This document shows positions 30,965-41,028 of a stretch of DNA of 64,000 bases, one piece after another (within the stretch, counting starts at the first letter, position 1; the number at the start of each line of letters is the position of its first letter). The notes under the pieces are model-generated. The model was not told the DNA's origin. It was given only the letters and a program-made list of their open reading frames with translations, and made no database searches. This stretch comes from JACVRW01 sp963765135 (GTDB lineage: Bacteria > Actinomycetota > Thermoleophilia > Solirubrobacterales > Thermoleophilaceae). The stretch covers positions 365,426 through 429,425 of the forward strand of contig CAVXUX010000007.1 of assembly GCA_963765135.1 (NCBI GenBank). Direction: 5' to 3'. Position numbers and translations under genes: made by a program.

Positions 30965-30970
30965 TAGAGT
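30965..30970 (+). promoter_or_regulatory. -10 box TAGAGT before the glutaredoxin-rex genes
   Basis: TAGAGT ends 7 nt before the GTG at 30978 and fits the leaderless pattern. The whole gap to the antiporter start is 19 bp. Confidence 0.5.
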
Positions 30971-30977
30971 GCCATCT

Positions 30978-31223
30978 GTGACGACGCTGACTCTCTACGG
31001 CAAGCCGGGCTGTCACCTGTGCGACGACGCGCGCGCCGCCGTCGAGCGCGTCACGGCCCGCCGCGACGTCCCGCTGGAGCAGGTCGACATCTCACGCGAC
31101 CCGGTCCTCTACAAGCGCTACGGCGAGCGCATTCCGGTCCTCGAAATGGACGGCGAAACGGTGTTCGAGTTCTTCGTCGACGAGGTCGTCCTCGAACGGC
31201 GGCTCGATAGAGTGGACGCGTGA
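30978..31223 (+). CDS. Glutaredoxin-like thiol-disulfide protein
   Basis: The 81-residue protein has a thioredoxin fold with the active site KPGCHLCDDA and the cis-Pro region YGERIPVLEMDG. It probably handles disulfides in the cytoplasm. Its stop overlaps the rex start as GTGA, so it is coupled to the redox repressor. Confidence 0.8.
   Translation: MTTLTLYGKPGCHLCDDARAAVERVTARRDVPLEQVDISRDPVLYKRYGERIPVLEMDGETVFEFFVDEVVLERRLDRVDA
31208..31213 (+). promoter_or_regulatory. Possible internal -10 box TAGAGT before rex
   Basis: TAGAGT ends 6 nt before the rex GTG at 31220 and lies in the 3' end of the glutaredoxin gene. It could let rex be transcribed separately as a leaderless mRNA. Confidence 0.4.
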
Positions 31224-31891
31224 GCTTTCGGGAGCCCGTCACGGGCGGGACCGGGGTGCAGGACGGTGGGGGAGAGCGGCTGTCCTTGGGCGTCGCGGCC
31301 CGCCTGTCGCGCTATCTCCAGGTTCTGACCCAGGCGAAGAAAATGGGGCGCGAGACGATCTCGTCGCAGGAGCTGGCGGACTACACGCACGTCAACTCGA
31401 CGCAGATCAGGCGCGACCTGTCCGGCTTCGGCAAGTTCGGCAAGCGCGGCGTGGGCTACAACGTCGACTCGCTCGTCTCGCAGATCCGCAAGATCCTGCG
31501 CACCACCGGCAAGCACAACATCGCGCTGTTCGGGGCGGGCAACCTGGGACAGGCGATCGCCGGTTCGGACATCTTCGCCGACCACGGCTTCCGCGTCGTC
31601 GCGCTCTTCGACAAGGACCCGTCCAAGGTCGGCCAGGCGGTCAACGAGAACCTGACGGTTCGCCCCTACGACGACCTCGAGAAGGTGATCCGCGAGGAGG
31701 ACGTCGTCGTCGGCGTGCTGGCCGTGCCCACCGCCGCCGCGCAGGAGGTCGCCGACGACCTCGTGGAAGCCGGCGTGAAGATCATCTTCAACTACTCCGA
31801 GGCCCTGCTCCAGGTGCCGCCCGAGGTGACCGTGCACACCTCGAGTCCCGCAGTCGACCTGCTCTACGCGCTCTACTTCTACCTCACCTGA
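31220..31891 (+). CDS. rex: Redox-sensing transcriptional repressor Rex
   Basis: Rex senses the NADH/NAD+ ratio and represses respiratory and fermentative genes. The winged helix reads RLSRYLQVLTQAKKMGRETI, then DYTHVNSTQIRRDLSGFGKF, followed by the Rossmann motif IALFGAGNLGQAIAGSDIF. The C-terminal swapped helix ends DLLYALYFYLT. The 223-residue length is normal. It shares one base with the next start (TGATG). No clear Rex operator was found nearby. Confidence 0.94.
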   Translation: MSFREPVTGGTGVQDGGGERLSLGVAARLSRYLQVLTQAKKMGRETISSQELADYTHVNSTQIRRDLSGFGKFGKRGVGYNVDSLVSQIRKILRTTGKHNIALFGAGNLGQAIAGSDIFADHGFRVVALFDKDPSKVGQAVNENLTVRPYDDLEKVIREEDVVVGVLAVPTAAAQEVADDLVEAGVKIIFNYSEALLQVPPEVTVHTSSPAVDLLYALYFYLT

Positions 31892-33036
31892 TGCTCGACA
31901 TGGCCCGTGTCCATGAGGCGTTCGAGGCCTCAACGGACTTCACGGTCGGAATCGAGGAGGAGTTCGCGATCCTCGATCCGCACACGCTCTCGCTGGACCA
32001 CCGCTTCGAGGAGCTGAAGGACGCGGCCCAGGCCGATCCGGTCCTGGCGGAGTCGGTCGCCGGCGAGCTGATCAAGTCCGAGATCGAGATCCGATCGGGC
32101 CGCGGGGAGACCTTCACCGACGCGATCGAGCGCCAGCGCGAAGCGCGCGTGCGCCTGTTCCGACTGGCCGCCGAGCGCGGCGCGATGCTGGCGGCCACCG
32201 GCACCCATCCGTGGAGCACCTGGCAGGAGCAGCAGATCATCGACACCGAGCACTACCGGCGCGTGGCCGAGGGGCTCCAGTACGTCGCTTGGCGCAACAA
32301 CACGTTCTCGCTGCACGTGCACGTGGGCGTGCGCGGGGCCGAGCGCGCGGTCAGGGTGTGCGACCGCCTGCGCCCGGTGCTGCCCGAGCTGCTGGCGCTG
32401 TCGGCCAACTCGCCCTTCCTCGACGGCCGCTCCTCCGGGCTGCACTCCGTGCGCTCGCAGATCTTCACCAAGAGCTTCCCGCGCTGCGGGATCCCCGATG
32501 CGTTCGGCGGCTGGGCCGGGTATGCGGACTACGTGGACTTCCTGATCGCCAGCAACTCGATCGTCGAGCAGACCCAGATCTGGTGGAGCGTGCGGCCGCA
32601 CCACTCGTTTGGGACCGTGGAGCTGCGGATCTGCGACGCGCAGACGAGCGCCGCCGACTCGACCGCGCTCGAGGCGTTGATCACCGCCTGCATCGCCCAG
32701 GCGGCCCTCGACGAGGACGAGGGCGTGCCCCACGACGACCCACCGGTGCGCTTCATCGAGGAGAACTTCTGGCGCGCGATCCGGTACGGGCTCGACGGCA
32801 AGCTGATCGACCTGCCCAGCCGCGAGGAGTTCCCGGCCGCGGCCGTCGCCGAGCGGCTGCTCGCCTGGACCGCGCCGGCGCGCTCGCTGCTCGGCATCGA
32901 GCCGGCGCTGCCGGAGGAGAACGGCGCCCAGCGCCAGCGCCGCGCGCTCGCGCAGGGGGCGTCGATGGAGGACGTCTACGCGGCCGAGGTCGCGGAGACG
33001 CAGAGGACCTACGCAGCCGAGGAGGTGAGCGCGTGA
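31891..33036 (+). CDS. Carboxylate-amine ligase, YbdK/EgtA-like glutamate-cysteine ligase family
   Basis: This 381-residue protein belongs to the GCS2 family, whose members join glutamate to an amine using ATP. The metal/ATP motif TVGIEEEFAILDPHTLSL is at the N-terminus, with ATGTHPWSTWQEQ, NTFSLHVHVGVRGAERAV and HHSFGTVELRICD further on. The real substrate is uncertain. The location after a glutaredoxin and Rex suggests a low-molecular-weight thiol role, which is inference. Confidence 0.85.
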   Translation: MLDMARVHEAFEASTDFTVGIEEEFAILDPHTLSLDHRFEELKDAAQADPVLAESVAGELIKSEIEIRSGRGETFTDAIERQREARVRLFRLAAERGAMLAATGTHPWSTWQEQQIIDTEHYRRVAEGLQYVAWRNNTFSLHVHVGVRGAERAVRVCDRLRPVLPELLALSANSPFLDGRSSGLHSVRSQIFTKSFPRCGIPDAFGGWAGYADYVDFLIASNSIVEQTQIWWSVRPHHSFGTVELRICDAQTSAADSTALEALITACIAQAALDEDEGVPHDDPPVRFIEENFWRAIRYGLDGKLIDLPSREEFPAAAVAERLLAWTAPARSLLGIEPALPEENGAQRQRRALAQGASMEDVYAAEVAETQRTYAAEEVSA

Positions 33037-33347
33037 GCGAGCCCGAACGTCAGTTGCCCGACGTGGCCGACGTGCTGGTGAGCACCACGGCGTCGCTGGT
33101 CAACCTGGCGGGCATCCGACTGACCGACCAAGAGCACCGCGACCCGGCCAAGGCCAAGGAGGCGATCGAGGCGGCGCGGGCGCTGCTGCCGCTCTGCCCC
33201 GAGGAGGTCGTCGGTCCGATCAAGGATGCACTCTCCCAGGTGCAGATGCTGTACGTGAAGGAGACCCAGGGCACCCCCGCTCCCGAGGACGACGCCGCCC
33301 AGCGCGCCGAGGCCCGCTCCAAGATCTGGACGCCGCCGGGAACGTGA
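33033..33347 (+). CDS. Small DUF1844-like protein
   Basis: This 104-residue acidic, helical protein starts VSEPERQLPDVADVLVSTTA. The core STTASLVNLAGIRLTDQEHR and ALLPLCPEEVVGPIKDALSQ resembles DUF1844-type small proteins, but the match is from memory only. Both ends overlap neighbours as GTGA, so it is firmly part of the rex-ybdK-mtap operon. Confidence 0.6.
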   Translation: MSEPERQLPDVADVLVSTTASLVNLAGIRLTDQEHRDPAKAKEAIEAARALLPLCPEEVVGPIKDALSQVQMLYVKETQGTPAPEDDAAQRAEARSKIWTPPGT

Positions 33348-34123
33348 TCGGGGTCTTCGGAGGGACGGGCTTCTACCGCTTCCTCGACGACGTCGAGGAG
33401 GTGCCGGTCGCCACTCCCTACGGGCCCCCGTCGGCGCCGGTGCGCATCGGTCGCATCGAGGGCGCCGACGTCGCGTTCATGCCCCGGCACGGCGACGAGC
33501 ACACCCTCCCGCCGCACCGGATCAACTACCGCGCGAACGTCTGGGCGATGCAGGAGGTGGGGGCCAAGCGGATCGTCGGCCCGGCCGCCTGCGGCTCGCT
33601 CAAGCCGGAGCTGGCCCCGGGCACCTTCGTGATCTGCGATCAGTTCGTCGACCGCACCCAGGCCCGCGAGAGCACGTTCTACGACGGCCCGCAGACCACC
33701 CACGTATCCGCCGCCGATCCGTTCTGCCCCGACTTGGGCGAGCTCCTCGCCGCGAGCGCCGAGGAGCTCGACATCCCGGTGGTCAGGGGCGGCACCGTGG
33801 TCGTGATCCAGGGCCCGCGGTTCTCGACGCGCGCGGAGTCGCGCTGGTTCTCCGAGAGCGGCTTCGACGTGGTCAACATGACCCAGTACCCGGAGTGCTG
33901 GCTGGCCCGCGAGCTGGAGCTCTGCTACGCGGGGATCGCCCTTGTCACGGACTACGACGTCGGGCTCGAGGGAACCCCTCCGGTGACCACCGAAGTGGCG
34001 CTCGCGGCGTTCGAGGAGAACCTGCACCGGCTGCGCGACCTGCTGTTCCGTGCGATACCCAGAATTGGCCCTCAACCAGAGGATGCGTGCGCCACCGCGC
34101 TACGTAGCGCGATCGTCCGATAA
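33344..34123 (+). CDS. MTAP/PNP-family nucleoside phosphorylase
   Basis: The enzyme cleaves a purine nucleoside with phosphate, most likely 5'-methylthioadenosine or a relative. Motifs are IGVFGGTGFYRFLDDVEEV, FMPRHGDEHTLPPHRINYRA, GTVVVIQGPRFSTRAESRWF and VVNMTQYPECWLARELELCY. The last fits the MTAP branch better than classic PNP, but the exact substrate cannot be assigned. It is the last gene of the rex operon. Its 3' end contains the palindrome and -10 box of the hppA promoter. Confidence 0.85.
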   Translation: MIGVFGGTGFYRFLDDVEEVPVATPYGPPSAPVRIGRIEGADVAFMPRHGDEHTLPPHRINYRANVWAMQEVGAKRIVGPAACGSLKPELAPGTFVICDQFVDRTQARESTFYDGPQTTHVSAADPFCPDLGELLAASAEELDIPVVRGGTVVVIQGPRFSTRAESRWFSESGFDVVNMTQYPECWLARELELCYAGIALVTDYDVGLEGTPPVTTEVALAAFEENLHRLRDLLFRAIPRIGPQPEDACATALRSAIVR

Positions 34124-34126
34124 ACT
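34097..34126 (+). promoter_or_regulatory. hppA promoter with overlapping palindrome
   Basis: The perfect 14-bp palindrome GCGCTACGTAGCGC (34097-34110) lies where the -35 element would be for TAAACT (34121-34126). It is a good candidate operator. Unlike most promoters in the window this one leads to a leader of about 95 nt ending in GGAGGA, 8 nt before the TTG start. Confidence 0.5.
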
Positions 34127-34227
34127 GCGGCCGCTCTTTTCCGGGCGGTGTCGGAGACTTCCCCAGATCCCCGTCTCCAGCGCTCCGCGCATGACCGCTC
34201 GCTGACTCAACTCGGAGGACATACCCC

Positions 34228-36331
34228 TTGGAATTCCTGACTGACTGGGGCGTGATCATCGCGCTCGTCTGCGCCGGCGCCGCCGTTCTCTACGGCGTGC
34301 TGACCTCGCGCTGGCTCCTGTCGCTCTCGCCCGGCAACGAGCAGATGCAGGCCATCTCGCTCGCCGTCCAGCAGGGCGCAAGCGCTTATCTGCGACGCCA
34401 GTACACGATCATCGCCGGAGTCGCCGTCGTGCTCGCGATCGTCCTCGGCGTGGCTCTGGAGGCCCAGGACCGCGAGGGCGTCCTCACCGCGCTCGGCTTC
34501 CTGATCGGAGGCACGTTCTCCGGCGCGGCGGGCTTCATCGGCATGAACGTGTCGGTGCGCGCGAACGCCCGCGTGGCCGAATCGGCGCGCTCCGGCGTGT
34601 CGCGGGCGCTCGAGGTCGCGTTCAAGGGCGGTGCGGTGACCGGTCTGCTGGTCGCCGGCCTGGCCCTGCTCGGCGTGGCGGGCTACTACGGCATCCTGAT
34701 CCTCGCCGACACCGACGAGCGCGACGCGATCGACGCCCTCGTGGGCCTCGGCTTCGGCGGCTCGCTGATCTCCGTGTTCGCCCGGCTCGGCGGCGGCATC
34801 TTCACGAAGGCCGCCGACGTCGGCGCCGACCTGGTCGGCAAGATCGAGGCCGGCATCCCGGAAGACGACCCGCGCAACCCCGCCGTGATCGCGGACAACG
34901 TGGGCGACAACGTCGGCGACTGCGCCGGCATGGCCGCCGACCTGTTCGAGACCTACGCGGTGACCGCGGTTGCCGTGATGCTGCTCGGCGTGCTGATCTT
35001 CGGGGAGGTCGGCACGGTGGCGGTCTACCCGCTGGTCATCGGCGGCGCGTCGCTGCTCGCGTCGATCATCGGCACGTTCGCCGTCCGCAGCGCGGCCGGC
35101 AACGTGGAGCGTGCGCTCTACCAGGGCCTGATCGTGTCCGGCGGCCTGGCCGCGCTGGCCTTCCTGCCGATCACGCTCGGGATGATGGACGACCTCACCT
35201 TCAAGGACGGCGTGTCCGACCTGCTGCGCGGCGGGGCCAGTGCGGCGCCGAGCGGGATCGAGCTGTACTGCTGCACGCTGGTCGGCATCGCCGTCACGGC
35301 GGGCCTGTTCGTGATCACCGACTACTACACGTCGACCCGCTTCCGGCCGGTGCGCACGACGGCGCGCGCGTCGCAGACGGGGCACGCCACGAACATCATC
35401 CAGGGCCTCGCCCAGGGCTTCCAGTCCACGGCCGCGCCGGCGATCCTGCTGGCGCTCGGCATCCTCGTCGCCAACGAGCTGGCCGGCATCTACGGCATCG
35501 GCGTGGCGGTGATGGCCCAGCTGTCGCTCACCGGGCTGATCGTGGCGCTCGACGCGTTCGGGCCGATCACCGACAACGCCGGCGGCATCGCCGAGATGGC
35601 GGACCTGCCCGAAGAGGTGCGCGCCGTGACCGACCCGCTCGACGCGGTCGGCAACACGACCAAGGCGGTCACGAAGGGGTACGCGATCGGCTCCGCCGTG
35701 CTGGCGGCGCTGGTGCTGTTCGCCGCCTTCGTCGAGGAGCTGCGCGAGGAGTCCGCCGCGGCGGGCACCAAGGTGACCTCGTTCGAGATCTCCCAGCCGG
35801 AGGTGCTGATCGGCCTGCTGATCGGCGGCATGATGGTCTACCTGTTCGCGGCGCTGGCGATCGAGGCGGTCGGCCGCGCCGGCGGCGGCGTGGTCGAGGA
35901 GGTGCGCCGGCAGTTCAAGGAGAAGCCGGGCATCATGGACTACACCGAGAAGCCCGACTACGCGAAGGCGGTGGACATCGTCACGGCCTCGGCGCAGCGG
36001 GAGATGATCGTGCCCGCGCTGATCCCGATCGTCATCCCGGTCGTGGTCGGCCTGCTCTCGACGCAGGCGCTCGGCGGGCTGCTGATCGGCGTGATCGTGG
36101 TGGGCTTCTTCGCCGCGGTCTCGATGACGGCCGGCGGCGGTGCGTGGGACAACGCCAAGAAGCTGATCGAGGACGGCGAGTACGGCGGCAAGGGCTCCGA
36201 GGCGCACGCCGCCTCGGTCACGGGCGACACCGTGGGAGACCCCTACAAGGACACCGCCGGGCCCGGCGATCAACCCGATGATCAAGGTCGCGAACATCGT
36301 CGCGCTCCTGCTCATCCCGTTCCTCGTTTAG
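34228..36331 (+). CDS. hppA: Membrane H+-translocating pyrophosphatase, K+-independent type (frameshift near 36265)
   Basis: This pump uses PPi hydrolysis to move H+ across the membrane. It has about 16 membrane segments, with the pyrophosphate-binding motifs GGGIFTKAADVGADLVGK and DNVGDNVGDCAGMAADLFET. The segment GNTTKAVTKGYAIGSA has Lys where K+-dependent enzymes have Ala, marking the K+-independent class. Near the end an extra G in CCCGGCGATC breaks the frame. Corrected, the tail is PAINPMIKVANIVALLLIPF with a TAG at 36329-36331, giving 700 residues. The start is TTG 34228, backed by GGAGGA upstream. Confidence 0.95.
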
Positions 36332-36357
36332 ACCCCTCGGAGAGCCGCCGGCGGGAG

Positions 36358-36363
36358 TAGTCT
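36358..36363 (+). promoter_or_regulatory. -10 box TAGTCT before APC permease 1
   Basis: TAGTCT ends 10 nt before the ATG at 36374, in the 42-bp gap after hppA. Confidence 0.4.
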
Positions 36364-36373
36364 CGCCGGCGGC

Positions 36374-38284
36374 ATGGCTGAGTACCGCCCTAAGAATCAG
36401 GGGCTGGAGCGCGTCCTCGGCACGGGCGCGCTGTTCTCGACCGCCTACGGCAACGTCGGCTCGTCGATCTACTACGCGCTCGGCCTGGTGGCGATCTTCG
36501 CCGCTCGGCATGACGCCGGTGGTCTTCCTGATCGCGGGGCTGATCTTCGCGGCCACGGCGGCCACCTACACCGAGGCGACCACGATGTACCCCGAGGCCG
36601 GCGGCTCCTCCTCGTTCGCCCGGCGCGCCTTCAACGAGTTCTGGTCCTTCTTCGCCGCGTGGGGCCAGATGCTCAACTACATCATCACGATCGCCATCTC
36701 GGCGTTCTTCGTGCCGCACTACCTGGGCGTGTTCTGGGAGCCGCTCGGGCGAGTCGCCGGCCGACATCGTCGGCGGCATCGTCGTCGTGGTCCTGCTGGC
36801 GGCGCTGAACGTCGTCGGCGTCAAGGAGTCGGCCGGCGCTGAACATCGTCTTCGCCGCTCGCCGACTTCCTGACCCAGGTCGCGCTCGTGGTCGATCGGC
36901 TGGTGCTCGTCGTTCTCGACCCGACACGCTGGTCGAACAACGTCGACTTCGGGACCACGCCGACGCTGTCGCGACTTCCTGATCGCGATCCCGGTCGGCG
37001 ATGGTCGCCTACACCGGCATCGAGACGATCTCGAACATGGCCGAGGAGGCGCGCGACTACGGCAAGACGATCCCGCGCGCGATGGGCGGCGTGGTGGTCG
37101 GCGCGTGGTCGCGATCTACGCGTTCCTGCCGGCGATCGCGCTGTCGGCGATGCCGGTCGTGAACGGCGCAGACCGCAGCTGGCGCTGCCGAAGGAGGAGG
37201 GCGGCTACGCCGACGACCCGGTGCTCGGCGTGGTCGAGAACATGGACCTCGGCGCGCTGCAGGGCGCCGCCGAGATCTACGTCGGCATCCTCGCGGCCAC
37301 GATCCTGTTCATCGCGACCAACGCCGGGCTGATCGGCGTCTCGCGGCTGACCTACTCGATGGGCCAGCACCGCCAGCTGCCCGAGCTGCTGCGGGTGCTG
37401 CACCCCAAGTTCCGCACGCCCTACGTGGCGATCATCGTGTTCGGCGCGGTCGCCTGCGTGACGATCCTGCCCGGGCCAGGCCGACTTCCTCGGGACGATC
37501 TACGCGTTCGGCGCGATGCTCTCGTTCACGATCGCGCACCTCGTCGGTGATCGCGCTGCGCGATCAAGCAGCCCGGACGTCGGAGCGACCGTGGCGCGGC
37601 CCCGGCACGCTGCGCGTCCGCGGCATGGAGCTGCCGCTGTTCGCGGTCTTCGGCGGGCTCGGCACCGGCGATCGCGCTTCGTCGTCGTGACGGTGCTCGA
37701 CCTGCGCGACGCTCGTCGCGGGCACGCTCTGGCTGGCGATCGGGATCGCGATCTACGTCGCTCTACCGGCGGCGCCAGGGCCTCTCGCTGACGGAGACGC
37801 ACAAGATCGTCACGCCCAAGCCGGTGGTCGAGCACGAGGTCGAGTACGAGTCGGTGCTGGTCGCGTTCGAGGACGGCAACTTCTCGCCCGAGGCGGTGGC
37901 GACGGCGGTGCGGCTGGCCGCCACGCCGGCGGCGCGGCATCCACGTGCTCGTGACGATCACGGTGCCGCCGAACTCGCCGATCGACGCGCCGCTGCCCGA
38001 GGAGGAGGCGCGCGCGGCGTCGCTGATCGACTCGGCGCGCGTGCGCGGCGGCAGGCGCGTGACCGGCCACTGGGAGAAGGTGCGCCCGGGCGGCGCGGGC
38101 CGCCGGATCGTGGAGGAGGCGCGCGAGATCCGAGCCCGCGCGCTGGTGATGGCGCTGCCGCCCCGCCGGGCCGGAGCGTCGCTGTTCGGCAAGACGCTCG
38201 AGACCGTGCTCGAGCGAGCGCCCCTGCCGGGTGATCATCGAGTCGTCGCGCGGGGTGAACGGCAGCCGCGACGGCGGCGCCTGA
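36374..38284 (+). CDS. APC-family permease fused to a universal-stress-protein domain (many frameshifts)
   Basis: The N-terminus LERVLGTGALFSTAYGNVGS and later pieces TEATTMYPEAGGSSSFARRA, AYTGIETISNMAEEARDYGK and NAGLIGVSRLTYSMGQHRQL are those of amino acid/polyamine/cation (APC) permeases. After the membrane part comes a Usp domain (VVEHEVEYESVLVAFEDGNF). Pieces lie in all three frames; at least a dozen 1-2 nt indels are needed, mostly in GCGC/CGCG runs. Corrected, the protein would be about 635 residues, ending at TGA 38282-38284. Gene decay cannot be fully excluded. Neighbours suggest K+ or amino-acid transport. Confidence 0.75.
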
Positions 38285-38328
38285 AGCCGCGCGAGCCCAG
38301 CCGCCCCGTCGGCTGCCATTATTCGCCC

Positions 38329-38514
38329 GTGCAACGCGCCTATCTCGCGTCCACGCGCCTGCTTAGCGCCGCACTGCTGCTCGTCGGCGTGGCGATGGTG
38401 GCGTCGACGATCGCGCGCGGCGGCGGGGCGCTCGCCGTGGGAGTGCTGCTCGGCACGATGCTGGCGTTGATCGGCGCGGCGCGCCTCTGGCTGGCGCGCG
38501 GCGGCGAGCAGTGA
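38329..38514 (+). CDS. Small two-segment membrane protein
   Basis: This 61-residue protein has two hydrophobic segments (LSAALLLVGVAMVASTIA and LAVGVLLGTMLALIGAARLW). GTG 38329 is the only sensible start, and the stop overlaps the next permease as GTGA. It sits between two APC-Usp fusions and may be an accessory subunit, which is inference. Confidence 0.6.
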   Translation: MQRAYLASTRLLSAALLLVGVAMVASTIARGGGALAVGVLLGTMLALIGAARLWLARGGEQ

Positions 38515-40565
38515 GCGCGAGGACCGCGCCGGGCGGCGCGCGCGCAGGCGGCGCCGAGGGCGCTCGCGCCCGGGCCGCCGCCGAGCGGGCGCGCTCGCAG
38601 CTGCGGCGCGGCTCGGAGCGCGCCGGGCGCGCCGGCGCCCGCTTCTCACGCGGCCTCGGCGAGCCGGCCCTGTTCGCGATCCTGCTCAGCTCGGTCGTCT
38701 CCGGCCTCTTCATGGTGCTCGGCGTCGTGGCCGGCGACGCGCTCGGGCTCACGCCGGCTCGCGTTCCTCGCGTCCGGCCTGTTCTTCGTGTTCACGATCG
38801 CGACCTACGTCGAGGGCAGCTCGCTGCACCCCGAGCGCGGCGGCGCCTCGACGTTCGCGCGCTACGCCTTCGACGAGCTGTGGAGCTTCATCGCCGGCTG
38901 GGCGATCCTGCTCGACTACCTGATCGTGATGGCGATCGGCGCCGTCGCGATCTCCGACTACCTCGCGGTGTTCTGGACCGAGCTCGACGAGGGCGTGGTC
39001 GAGATCGTGATCGCCGGCCTGGCGCTCGTCTACGTCGCCGCTCAGAACGTGCGCGGGCTCGGGGCCGACCGGCTCGGCATGGTGCTGCGCCTGTCGCTGC
39101 TCGGGATCCTGCTGCTGCTCGGCGGTGTCGGCGATCGCGCTCGCGCAGAACTGGGATCCCGGGTTCGATCACCGACTCGCGTCGACCTCGGCGCCTCGCC
39201 GGAATGGGATCAGCTGCTGTTCGCGACCGTGGTGGCGGGCGTCGCGCTGGTCGGGGTCGAGGCCGCGTCGGGGCTGGCCGGCGAGGTGCGCGTGGGGCGC
39301 AGGGGGCTGCGCCGCGTGGTCGGGCTGACCGCGGTGACCGCGCTGATCCTGTTCGTGTGCGTGTCGACCGCGGCGCTGATGACGCTGCCGGTCGTCGACG
39401 GCGAGACGCCGCTCGGCGGGCGCTACGTCGAGGCGCCGGTGCTCGGCGTGGTCTCCGCAGTTCCACCCCGACTGGCTCAACGACGCGGCACGCGCCGCCG
39501 TCGGGGCGCTCGGCGCCGCGCTGCTGCTCGTGGCGATGAACGGCCAGATGCTCGGCATCGCCCGGCTGTCCTACTCGCTGGCCACCAACCGCCAGATCCC
39601 GAGCGCCGCCGGCCGCCTGCACGAGCGGCGCGGGACGCCCTACATCGCGATCACGATCGCCGCCGTGATCGCGTTCGCGCTGGCGATCCCGCACGACCTC
39701 GACTTCCTCGCCGGCATCTTCGCGTTCGGCGCGATGGTCACGTTCGCGATCGCCCACGTGTCGGTGATCGTGCTGCGCTACCGCGAGAGCGGCCGGCCGA
39801 GCGCCTTCCGCGTGCCGGTCTCGCTGAAGGTCGGGCGCGGCGCGATCCCGGTGCCGGCCGTGCTGGGCGCGCTCTTCTCGATCCTCGCCTGGGTCAGCGT
39901 CGTCGTGCTGCACGAGGGCGCGCGCGTGGTCGGCGGCGCCTGGATGGCGATCGGCATCGCGATGTACGTGATCTACCGGCGCGCCCAGGGCAAGCCGCTG
40001 ACCAAGCGCTTCACGATCCCGCCCGAGGCGCTCCAGGAGGCGCGCGCCGGTCGAGTACGGCAGCATCCTCGTGCCGGTGTTCGGCGAGGCGCTCGACGAC
40101 GAGATCATCGGGACCGCCGGGCGGCTGGCCTCCGAGCACCCCGACGAGGCCGAGGGCGGCGCCGTTGTCGAGGCGCTGTACGTGTTCGAGATCCCGATGT
40201 CGCTGCCGATCGACGCGCGCGTGCCGGACGAGCGCGTGAAGAAGGCCAAGCAGGTGCTCGCGCGCGCCAAGGAGGTCGGCGAGGAGTACGAGGGCGTGGA
40301 GGTGGCGACCGCGATGGTGCGCGGCCGCACCGTCGGCCAGGCGATCGTCGCCGAGGCGCGCCGGCGCGGCGTCGAGGCGATCGTGCTCGCCGCCGAGGAG
40401 CCAACCGGCGTGCGCGGCGGCGCCATTCTCGGGGGCCGCGGGCGCTCGCGCGACCGCTTCGTGGGGGAGACGACCCGCTACGTGATCGAGAAGGCGCCCT
40501 GCAAGGTGATTCTCACGGCGCCGCCTGCGGGCGAGGAAGGCACCCGCGAGGGCGTTCTCCCCTAG
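38511..40565 (+). CDS. Second APC-family permease fused to a Usp domain (frameshifted)
   Basis: The protein starts with a basic, Ala/Arg-rich cytoplasmic N-terminus of about 45 residues, then the permease (LFAILLSSVVSGLFMVLGVV, ATYVEGSSLHPERGGASTFA, MNGQMLGIARLSYSLATNRQ). Its Usp domain starts near YGSILVPVFGEALDDEIIGT and ends with TRYVIEKAPCKVILTAPP. Four or more indels, at about 38757, 39126, 39160, 39463 and 40050, split it. It differs clearly from permease 1, so this is not a recent duplication. trkA genes follow directly. Confidence 0.78.
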
Positions 40566-40568
40566 AGT
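40563..40568 (+). promoter_or_regulatory. -10 box TAGAGT before the first trkA gene
   Basis: TAGAGT ends 9 nt before the ATG at 40578 and overlaps the stop codon of the second APC permease. Confidence 0.4.
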
Positions 40569-40577
40569 GGGAGCGGA

Positions 40578-41025
40578 ATGTTCGTACTGATAGTTGGATG
40601 CGGGCGCGTGGGCTCCGCGATCGCGAACTCGATGCTGGCCGAAGGACACCAGGTCTCCGTTCTGGACGAGGACGCCGAGGCGATCGCGCTGCTCGAACGC
40701 GGCCAGAATGAGGGCTGGGAGGAGCGCGGCGGCCGCTTCACCGAGGGCACCGCCCTCGAGATCGAGGCGCTGCTGGCAGCGGGCATCGACCAGGCGGACG
40801 CCTTCGTCGCCTCCACCGATGGGGACAACACCAACCTCGTGATCGCCCAGATCGCCAAGCGCCGCTTCGACGTCGATCGCGTGGTGGTGCGCGTGCTCGA
40901 CCCGGCCCGCGCCCGCTGGTACGCCGAACAGGGCCTGCAGACCGTCTGCCCGACCCAGACCGCCATCGAGCTGCTCGAGGCGGCCGTGCGCGGCCAGATC
41001 CGCTTCGAAGGGGTGTCCGGGCTAA
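40578..41025 (+). CDS. trkA: TrkA-type K+ channel/transporter regulatory subunit 1 (RCK-N domain)
   Basis: This is a single RCK/TrkA-N Rossmann domain (MFVLIVGCGRVGSAIANSML, then AFVASTDGDNTNLVIAQIAK), binding NAD(H) or nucleotides to gate K+ uptake. As read, the frame runs to 41081 and overlaps the next gene by 53 bp with unrelated sequence. Removing one G from the GGG near 41020 gives TAA at 41023-41025 just before the next ATG, which I take as the true end. The order matches the CeoB-CeoC arrangement of mycobacteria. Confidence 0.85.
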
Positions 41026-41028
41026 GCC

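Noticed and set aside
34207..36315. 702-codon minus-strand frame antisense to the pyrophosphatase gene
   Set aside because: It consists of repetitive His/Arg/Asp-rich sequence and is fully explained by the hppA codons on the other strand.
36374..40565. Reading the two APC loci as pseudogenes
   Set aside because: Conserved blocks survive in order throughout and only 1-2 nt changes separate them. Essential genes elsewhere show the same error type.
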